Positions 1 to 8,000 of a stretch of 21,227 bases of DNA are shown one piece after another. This DNA comes from a virus: the IMG/VR virus record IMGVR_UViG_3300030102_001177, positions 1 through 21,227 of that record. One strand, given 5' to 3'. Within the stretch, counting starts at the first letter, position 1. Every line of letters starts with the position of its first letter. The translations under genes and the position numbers were made by a program. The notes under the pieces are model-generated. The model was not told the DNA's origin. It saw only the letters and a program-made list of their open reading frames with translations, and did not search any database.

Positions 1-1
1 A

Positions 2-127
2 GTGCCTATACAAGCAAAGAACGAAAAGTATACTTTACAAATACAAATACCAGACCCATTTTCCACCGCCTTACTCTCAGCAAGCTGGGATGGCAACTAC
101 AACGAAAAAAGACATGTACGAAGGTAA
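2..127 (+). CDS. Tail tubular protein B (T7 gp12-like), C-terminal end only
   Basis: Reading from base 2 there is an open frame of 41 codons closed by TAA at 125-127; it enters from the left edge, so the start is outside the window. The peptide ends in a segment reading FSTALLSASWDGNYNEKR. A short 'SA(S/T)W-G-Y' stretch followed by a basic tail resembles the C-terminus of T7-type gp12, the protein that forms the tail nozzle. Its position directly before the gp13- and gp14-like genes agrees with T7 order. It overlaps the next gene by 38 nt. The assignment rests on a short fragment plus synteny. Confidence 0.7.
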   Translation: MPIQAKNEKYTLQIQIPDPFSTALLSASWDGNYNEKRHVRR

Positions 128-557
128 GTATATTAAGCCTTGCACACCAGAGTTAGCTTTGAGTGTAGGGCTTAACCTACGTTACGAAGACAGACGAGAA
201 GCCGAAGAAACCACAGGATTATGTGCGGAGGCTTCTATTCTTCAATCATTTTATGAATCAACTTATTCCGTGTATTTCACGGTTCCCAACGGCAAGGCTG
301 CTGGAGTGGCGGGAGTGACACCGCACAATCTAATATGGATGTTATGTACTGATGCCAGCACAGAATATCCTCATACATTTGTTAAAGAAGCAAAACGCTG
401 GGTAAACAGTTTACTTAATCCTTATTTGTGTAACCAAGCTGATATGCGTAATGAGTCACACATAAAATTATTGAAACTTTTAGGATTTACTTTAGTTAAT
501 TATCATGTCTACAATGGAGTTCCCTTGATACAATTTATTAAACCATGTGTACAGTAG
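90..557 (+). CDS. T7 gp13-like protein with GNAT-type fold
   Basis: 155 residues, close to the size of T7 gp13 (about 138 aa). Visible features are the 'AGVAGVTPHNLIWMLCTD' strand region (residues 71-88) and 'N121-x2-H124-x7-GF133', a pattern typical of the GNAT acetyltransferase fold (N..H..L..LGF). T7 gp13 is needed for virion morphogenesis and has been called an internal virion protein; phage homologues are often labelled acetyltransferase-like, but I know of no proven substrate. The chosen ATG lies inside the end of gp12 (38-nt overlap), with no clear Shine-Dalgarno; a second in-frame ATG at 114 is possible. The gene overlaps the gp14-like gene by 13 nt, suggesting coupled translation. 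Family assignment is firm from motif plus position; enzymatic activity is inference. Confidence 0.75.
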   Translation: MATTTKKDMYEGKYIKPCTPELALSVGLNLRYEDRREAEETTGLCAEASILQSFYESTYSVYFTVPNGKAAGVAGVTPHNLIWMLCTDASTEYPHTFVKEAKRWVNSLLNPYLCNQADMRNESHIKLLKLLGFTLVNYHVYNGVPLIQFIKPCVQ

Positions 558-1303
558 CAGCATTTGCTATTGGTATGGGTGTGACTAAGACTGTTGCTGG
601 AATTGCAGAGCAAAACAGACAACATGCAAATCAAGTCGATGCTGTTAACCGTAGCAATGCTATGGCTAGACAGAACTATATCAATCAAATTACAATATCT
701 GCTTATGAGGATCAACGTAAGGGAGAAGTCTTTACAGCGAAACTACAAGCAGATGCAGCCTCTAGGGCAGCATATTTCAAACAAAAAGAACTTAACCAAG
801 CTGAAGCAACTAGAGCAACTGTTGCTAACGATCAGCAATTAAGAGAAAAAATAAACGAGCAGATGTTTGCTAGTCAAGCAAATCTTGCTAAAGCAATACA
901 AGCACAAGGCACTATACTTGCTAGTGGAATGTCAGCTGGGCAATCTATGCTCTTAGAATTAAATCAAGCTGAACGTGATTTAGGTTTTGCACAAGCACAA
1001 ATAGACGCAACTGTGTTTGATGCTACACGTAATTACGGTATCCAACAATATGGTATTGATCTTTCACAATATTCAGGTGATATGAAGGCTAGAAATTCTA
1101 TTACAACTTCTGCCTCTGTTGCACCATACGCATCATTTATGACACCTAGACCTATTGAACAACAAGCTCCACGTAAACCATCCGCACTTGGCCCCATACT
1201 AAGTGGTATTAGTACTGGATTAGGTACTGCTACTACTCTTGGTGGAAAAGATTACTTTTCAAGTATGGAGATTTTTGGAGGTAAACAAGGAGATAACGTA
1301 TAA
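545..1303 (+). CDS. Internal virion protein, T7 gp14-like
   Basis: 252 residues, somewhat longer than T7 gp14 (196 aa). It begins MCTVAAFAIGMGV, like the short Cys- and Ala-rich hydrophobic start of T7 gp14. A long Gln/Ala-rich helical region follows (about residues 20-165), then a Pro-rich tail and a Gly-rich hydrophobic stretch (SALGPILSGISTGLGTATTL). In T7, gp14 is ejected first and forms the outer-membrane channel of the ejectosome. The start codon falls within the last 13 nt of the gp13-like gene, and the stop is 2 nt before the gp15-like gene, so the block is probably translated as one unit. Assignment rests on N-terminal similarity, composition and position. Confidence 0.75.
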   Translation: MCTVAAFAIGMGVTKTVAGIAEQNRQHANQVDAVNRSNAMARQNYINQITISAYEDQRKGEVFTAKLQADAASRAAYFKQKELNQAEATRATVANDQQLREKINEQMFASQANLAKAIQAQGTILASGMSAGQSMLLELNQAERDLGFAQAQIDATVFDATRNYGIQQYGIDLSQYSGDMKARNSITTSASVAPYASFMTPRPIEQQAPRKPSALGPILSGISTGLGTATTLGGKDYFSSMEIFGGKQGDNV

Positions 1304-1305
1304 CT

Positions 1306-4300
1306 ATGGCATATCAAAAAAGCACACAATTTAGTGGTTTTAGGCAAAGAATTGCAAACGATGATTCTAAACAGTTTAAAGACCTTGCTAAAAATTTAGA
1401 AAAAGAAAACTCTAAAACTCTTAAAGATTTTAACAAAGCAGCAGCTGCACAGATTACAGAAATGGGTCGTGTAAGTAAATTAGAAGCTGCAGCAGATACA
1501 TACGAACTAAACAATTTACGTAAATTTAGTAAAGAATTAGACGGTTTTTTAGATAGTACAATAAAAAATGTTGTTGCTCCTGTATTTGATGCTCAAATGC
1601 AAGATGGTATTAATCAAGGTATATTAGCACAACAGGGTGATGCAGATGCTTTAGATAAAGTACGTCTTAATGATTTACAAGAATTAGAGCTAGAACAAAG
1701 ATCTAATAAAATTGTAGAAGAAACAGAATTTAAAACAGAACAAATAAAAGAAAAATATCAAGAAGATTTACGAAACGATTTACGCACAGAATATAGGTTA
1801 CTTAATCTTAAAAAACAAAATTCTAATTTTGCTAGAGGATACCGTAAAGGTATGCTTATGGAAGCTGCTACTGGTTGGGACGCATACAGAGATAGTGTTT
1901 TGACTAATAGTTCTGATTATGAAATACAAAGTTTAGAAGTAGAACATGAAGGTGAGCGTTATAGAATTGGTGATTATTATAAGATTAAAAATCAAGATGT
2001 AAGAGATAAAATTTTAGCTCGTGTACAGTCTGACTATATAGCTAAAGAAGGTAATGGTTTTAGTAGATTTCTTGTTAACAAACATTTAATAAATCCTATT
2101 ATAGAAAGAACTAATTTATTTCAACAAAAAGAGTTTAAAAAAGAACAGGTTGAGTTAGCACAAGAAAGGTTAAATGATTTAAAAGTTAAATTTGAAACTA
2201 ATTTTGCAGAGTTAGAGACTGATGTAGGGGAAGCTAAAGCTGTTGCTGTTATACAACATGCTCTCAATATATTACCATCTACCATGAAAATGGCTGGTGT
2301 AGAGGGTAGTTACAACCAAGCTGCTAAAGCAAAACTTATAGAAATGTTAACTGATAAAGGTTCATTTTTATATAATGGTAGTTTAGCTAATCAAGATGAC
2401 CAGAACGATATTTTAGATTTTTTTGAAAAACCTTTGTTTTATGTAAAAGGTGTATCTAAAATGGAAGGTAACACAATGAAGTTATCATCTCTTAGTGATC
2501 TAATGGCAGGTGCTATTAATAGGGAACAGTTACAAGCTGCTATGTTAGCAGAACAGTATGAAAGATCAGCTAAAGAAATAGAAGGTAAGAAAATTAATCT
2601 TAAGCAAACTTTAGAAAAAATTAATATTGAATTTAAAGGAGACCCTACTGGTAAAGCTTTAGCATTAAGTCAAGTTATGAATGAGAACTATGGCAAATAT
2701 TGGGCTAAAAATATATTAAGTAATAATATTGATGGTTATGAGGGTGTAGAACCTTATGACGAAAATCAAAGTGTACAGGTACTCCTTGAATTAGAAAAAC
2801 AATATAATGTTGGTGATGAAAAGTACGGTATTATACCCTTATCTTCGATTAATTTAGAACGTATAGATCCCGCAGTGCTAGCAGCATATATAGAAGATGG
2901 TAAGATAGGTGACCCTTATGAGAATGAACCTGGATCTGCAGCAAAACATAAAGGTTACGCAGAAGACATGAATAAATTAGCTGAAGCAATATTTTCTAGA
3001 AACGTAGGTAATGGTTCCTTAACTCAAGCTGATGCTGACCTACAGACAGACAACTTTACTAAGTTTATCAGCCCTTTACTCTTATCTACTGCTCGTGGTT
3101 ATGTAGCCAATAATAATGTCACACTAAACGAAGGATTAGATATGGCATTTAATTATTGGAAAAGTCAACTTCAAGGTTTCAATGGTAAAGCAGCAGATGG
3201 ATGGCAAGAAGGCCCTGTTAATTTAAGGGTAGGAACTGAAGGTTGGGAAAATCAAAAAATATATAAAACTGAAGCTATTGCTATAGCTAGTCCAAAAAAT
3301 TTAAAGCTAAAAGAAAATAATAAATTAAGACTAATAGGAGAAATGTATCATAATAATGAAAGTCCAAATTTATTTGAAAGTAAATTATTTTTTGACAAAA
3401 GTGATTTAGTTTATTTTGATCTTGATAACAAAGGTGATATTCACCCTATATTTCATCGTATGTCTCTTCTTTCAGAAGGAACTACACCTCCAGAATTAAT
3501 ATATAATCAACAAGCTAAGTTACTAGAAAAAGTTACAGGCATGAAGCTAGTAAAAGAGTGGGACGAAAAAACACAAATTAGACTTAATGCTTGGGAAGAA
3601 TTAGACTTAAATCAAAAAAAAGCTCTTGTTAGCGGTGAAACAGAAGGTTTTAATAGAACTTTAATGGGAATAGGTTTTTTCTCTCCTTATAATCTTATGT
3701 CATCTATGGTGACTGAAGAAGGTAAATTACCTTTAAATGGAGAAGAAGCAAATGTTATTTTAAACGAAATGGGTCTATCTGCTATGAAGTTTGATGAGTT
3801 ACTAGCTGACCCTAAATTATTAGAAACTGTATTAAATGCTAAAATTAGAAAAGGTGTAGAATTAACTAAAGACTTAACTAACAACGATAATATTAGAATA
3901 CGTATGGTTGCAGCTTATATGGCAACAGGTGATATTAACAACTGGAATAGTGACGAATACCAAATGTTTACTGCTAAAGTTTTGTCATCATACAAAAGTG
4001 GAGACACCTCTGCTATCGTACCTTTATTAAAAGAATTTAATATGAATGGTAGTTCCTTTAAGGTTGACTACAATATTAATGAAAGTTATATTCACCCAGA
4101 AGGTTCAGTATATAATGAAGAACCAGCAAATAACTTTGAAGGTATATTAGACCAATTATCTAAGTTAGACGCTGAAGGTATCCCACCTCAATTTATTGAT
4201 GTTGCTCCTATAGAAACAGGGGCTGTTAGTGGTTTACTACAACGTATGTTGTCTAAAAATCCTACTCGTGTTGTTAATGAAAAATATAATTCATATATAA

Positions 4301-5064
4301 AATTTAAACAAAATTTAGAAGATAAAAGAAACATTTTTCAACAACTTGAAGGTAAAGGAAATATAAATGCTGGTGTATTTTATAATTCATTACGTAGAGT
4401 TTTAGGAGATGAGAAGTACAATGCAATTAATGCACAGGCTGGAGAGTTATTTAGTCGAGGTCGTTTTGTTACTAAAGATAAAGCTTTGATACATGTATTA
4501 GTACAACAACCAGAGTTTGCTAATTTAGATATAGCTGATAAATACCTTAAAAGTTTAAATATGAAACTAACTGTCGATCCTAAACGATATGATGTTGGAG
4601 GTGATCTTGTAGGTAACATATCTAAAGACGATTTGATAGGTATACGTGGTTTCCCTAACGCTTTTGATAGAACTCAAGGAGTAGTGTCTATTAGAAAAGA
4701 TGCTTACCCAGATTGGTATAGATTCTTTCAAGATGCAAATGCAAACGGTCATAAGTTTGGTATAAATGACGGTTACAGAACTAATAAGCAACAAGCAAAA
4801 TTATTAGAAGAAAAAGAAAAGAAAAATTTAGGTAAAGATGTTAAACAGCCTGGAAAATCTAATCATAACGCAGGCGTATCCTTAGATTTAGATTGGGCTA
4901 CTGAGGCAGATTATCAATGGTTATTAGATAATTATAAAAATTATAATTTATGTCCACACACAGGTACACCAAGTTTAGACATGAACAGCGGTAACAAAGC
5001 TGGAGAAATCGAAGCATGGCATTGGAGTTGGGATCCTACGGGATCATGTAACCTAGAACGATAA
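1306..5064 (+). CDS. Internal virion protein, T7 gp15-like, with C-terminal M15 peptidase domain
   Basis: 1252 residues, far longer than T7 gp15 (about 747 aa). Most of the protein is charged and helical with no motif I recognise; position between gp14- and gp16-like genes gives the gp15 assignment. Residues about 1130-1250 look like a zinc peptidase of family M15 (VanY / L-Ala-D-Glu endolysin type): 'GINDGYRT' with the substrate-binding Arg, then S1185-N-H1187-N-A-G1190-V-S-L-D1194 matching SxHxxGxAxD (A replaced by S), then E1236-A-W-H1239-W, which supplies the catalytic Glu and third zinc ligand. The motif set is complete, so activity on peptidoglycan cross-peptides is likely. In T7 gp15 lines the periplasmic conduit; here it may also cut the wall during entry. 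AAGGAG at 1287-1292 precedes the ATG by 13 nt, longer than usual. Confidence 0.8.
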   Translation: MAYQKSTQFSGFRQRIANDDSKQFKDLAKNLEKENSKTLKDFNKAAAAQITEMGRVSKLEAAADTYELNNLRKFSKELDGFLDSTIKNVVAPVFDAQMQDGINQGILAQQGDADALDKVRLNDLQELELEQRSNKIVEETEFKTEQIKEKYQEDLRNDLRTEYRLLNLKKQNSNFARGYRKGMLMEAATGWDAYRDSVLTNSSDYEIQSLEVEHEGERYRIGDYYKIKNQDVRDKILARVQSDYIAKEGNGFSRFLVNKHLINPIIERTNLFQQKEFKKEQVELAQERLNDLKVKFETNFAELETDVGEAKAVAVIQHALNILPSTMKMAGVEGSYNQAAKAKLIEMLTDKGSFLYNGSLANQDDQNDILDFFEKPLFYVKGVSKMEGNTMKLSSLSDLMAGAINREQLQAAMLAEQYERSAKEIEGKKINLKQTLEKINIEFKGDPTGKALALSQVMNENYGKYWAKNILSNNIDGYEGVEPYDENQSVQVLLELEKQYNVGDEKYGIIPLSSINLERIDPAVLAAYIEDGKIGDPYENEPGSAAKHKGYAEDMNKLAEAIFSRNVGNGSLTQADADLQTDNFTKFISPLLLSTARGYVANNNVTLNEGLDMAFNYWKSQLQGFNGKAADGWQEGPVNLRVGTEGWENQKIYKTEAIAIASPKNLKLKENNKLRLIGEMYHNNESPNLFESKLFFDKSDLVYFDLDNKGDIHPIFHRMSLLSEGTTPPELIYNQQAKLLEKVTGMKLVKEWDEKTQIRLNAWEELDLNQKKALVSGETEGFNRTLMGIGFFSPYNLMSSMVTEEGKLPLNGEEANVILNEMGLSAMKFDELLADPKLLETVLNAKIRKGVELTKDLTNNDNIRIRMVAAYMATGDINNWNSDEYQMFTAKVLSSYKSGDTSAIVPLLKEFNMNGSSFKVDYNINESYIHPEGSVYNEEPANNFEGILDQLSKLDAEGIPPQFIDVAPIETGAVSGLLQRMLSKNPTRVVNEKYNSYIKFKQNLEDKRNIFQQLEGKGNINAGVFYNSLRRVLGDEKYNAINAQAGELFSRGRFVTKDKALIHVLVQQPEFANLDIADKYLKSLNMKLTVDPKRYDVGGDLVGNISKDDLIGIRGFPNAFDRTQGVVSIRKDAYPDWYRFFQDANANGHKFGINDGYRTNKQQAKLLEEKEKKNLGKDVKQPGKSNHNAGVSLDLDWATEADYQWLLDNYKNYNLCPHTGTPSLDMNSGNKAGEIEAWHWSWDPTGSCNLER

Positions 5065-5068
5065 AAAC

Positions 5069-8000
5069 ATGAACGAAGAAGAATTAATGCGACTCGATAA
5101 TGTCGAGGAGCAAGGGGAGACTACGGTTGATGACCCCGAAAGGTTTACTAAATACACAACGTCTGAGGTAAACAAACATAGTGAAGATAGCCAAGCTCTT
5201 TTAGAAGCAGCTCAACGAGATCAAGAAGCTGCTGCTGCAATAGCACAACAGGAAGCACAAGCAGCTGAAGGTACGAACCCTCAAGGTTTGTTACCAGATG
5301 GCCCTGTAAATTTTTTAGGTGAAACTGCCAAAGGTGTTTATGGTGGTTTAACAGATGCTGTTGAAAGTGCAGGTAGTTTTTTAGATCTTACGGGAGATAC
5401 AATTTCTGCTACTGCTAACAGAATTATGGGTTTAAACCAATCATACGGTAATAACCCATTTAATTTTAAAGAGTATAGAAAAGCACAAGAGCTTGGTATA
5501 GGTGGGGCACAACCTGGAATCTTAAATGTACCAGATAGGTTTCAACCTGAGACTTTATCTGGTTATGGTGATTTAGTTAGAGGATTATCAGAGTTTGGTT
5601 TTCTACTATATGCTACAGGAGGTGCTGCAAAGGTACTAAAACCTGCTACTACATTACGAAAAGCTGCTGTAATACAGAACAAAATAGGTAAAAATTTACT
5701 TGCAGGGGCAGTAAAAAGTAAAACACCTATTATAAGTAAACTTGCACAAACAAGGAAAGGTGCTAGATTTATTAAATTTTTACCAAAAAATACTGGTAAA
5801 TTAAGTAATATAGCATTTGAAGGGGGTGTTGCTGATCTTATATCATCATCCTCTGATTATGGTAACCTAGCAAATTTAATAGATGAGTATGCACCTTGGT
5901 TACCACTTTCAGAATTTTTGTCTGTTGATCCAGATGAGGATAATCCTTGGACAGCTAGAATTAAAACTGTCTTTGCGGGGGCTGGGGCTAACATAGTTGC
6001 TCATTATTTAATAGCTTTCGGTAAAGCTAGGTTTGCTGCTATACGTAAACGTAAATCTGGAGCAAGCATAGATGAAGCTAACGTACATGCAAATGGTGTG
6101 TTAGATGAAAGGTTAAAAAACGAAGTTAGAAATGAGTATAAACAACGTGAAGAATTAAAGAAAGATGCTGCAGTTGATGGTCGTGGTATACCTCCAGATC
6201 CTTGGGAAGACCATGTTGTTGGTAATTTAGATGAAGAACTAGGTAAGATGTATGTACACCTTACTAAAGGTAATTTACAAGATGTTATTGGCAATGATAT
6301 TTTCTTTCATGGTAGTGGTAGAGGACTCCCAGGAGATTTTCCATATTATGTAAGAGATGGTCGTAGATGGTCTGATGATAACTTAATGGGCAATGGTTTT
6401 TATACTGTTGATGATATTACGGTTGCTGCTGATGCTAGACCTCAAGGACAGGGACTTACAATTAGCATGGATGCTAGTGGTAAGAAAAAAGTTATGTACA
6501 GAGTTAACGAAAGAGAACCTGTAAACTTTTTTGATGCTGATAAACAATTTGATTTTGATGGTACAGATCCAGAAATTGCTGCATTTAAACGTGCAGGGTT
6601 TCTTCAAGAAAGAATAACAGATAAGGGTTTAGAGCTAGGCCCAGGACTTAGAAATCCCGAAGGCAACCCAGAGTTTGTGTCTGCATGGCCAACAGAGGGT
6701 AGTATAAGTTATTCTGATTATGTCCAAAGAATTAAAGATGAACAGTTATATCCTCGTGAAGAAGTTACACAGGTATTAGATACTATACATTCTGACTTAC
6801 AAGAGTTAGGGTATGGAGGTATACAGTACACAGCTAATCATGGTGAAAAAACACATAAAGTTAGAGTATACTGGAACCCAGATACTCAGATAGAACTTGA
6901 CAAATATCGTTTAAGAAATACCTTAGATCCAGACGTATCTACTGATTTACCTATATTTGACAGTAGAGGGTTTGGAGTACGACCACCTAGAAAACCTTGG
7001 CAAACAAACATAGAAGCTGGTAGAGGATTAGAAGGTAGTCGTGGGGCAGAATATTTAATAAATAGATTAAGAAAAAAATTTGTTATTGATGGTTTAGATT
7101 CAACTGAAGTAGAAGCTATCGAAGATTTTATCAACATGATGGGTGATAGGTTTTTCGGTGATGTATCTTTATCTATAACAAATAAATTAGGTGTTCAAGG
7201 TAGATTTAATTTTGGTAATAAACTTGTAGAAATACGTAGACAAATATTTGAAACAGGTGATTTTACCCAAACTATGATACATGAATTGTGGCATACGTTA
7301 TCTAGATATTTACCTGCAAAAGATGTTAAAAAATTAGGTGTAGAGTTTAAAAATCGTAAAGCTAAATGGTTAGCTGCAGGTGGTAAAGATGTAGAGTTAT
7401 TTAAAAAAGGTAGATACACACCTTCAAATTATCGTTACAAAAATTTAGACGAATATTTTGCTGAGACTATGTCAGATGAATTTGACATGTTTATGGTAAA
7501 TTATGACCAGCTAGCTCCCGAAGGTACATTTAAACGTATAACTCAAGAGGTTGCAATATTTGTAAAGGATTTGTATGCTTCTGTTGCTTCACGTTTAGGT
7601 GGCAGTCAAACTAGACGTATATTTACAAATTATCGTAAACAACTTTACGAAAATATGCAACGTAAATACACATTAGAATTAGAACAACAGGGTTATGGTG
7701 GATGGGATCCATTTATTGATGATGATGATTTTATTACAACTAACCTTGATGAGTTTGACAATGCTGAAAATAAAAATGGATTTAAAAGTCCTAGAGCTGA
7801 AGATTTAGAAAACAAAGCTGTACAGAAAGGTCAAGAAATAGGTGATCCTTGGTTTGATGAAGAAGGTGCAACTTACAGTGATACTTTTGGTAGTAAACAA
7901 GTTGACCCAGATCGTAACCCTAATATGTTTGGTGAACAGGATAAAACCTTTGTACCAGATGATAATAAAGACTTACAAGGTAAAGCTACTAGAGTTGTTA

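Noticed and set aside
5069-5600. T7 gp16-type transglycosylase domain at the N-terminus of the gp16-like protein
   Set aside because: I saw no catalytic 'ES' or the surrounding SLT motifs in the first several hundred residues.
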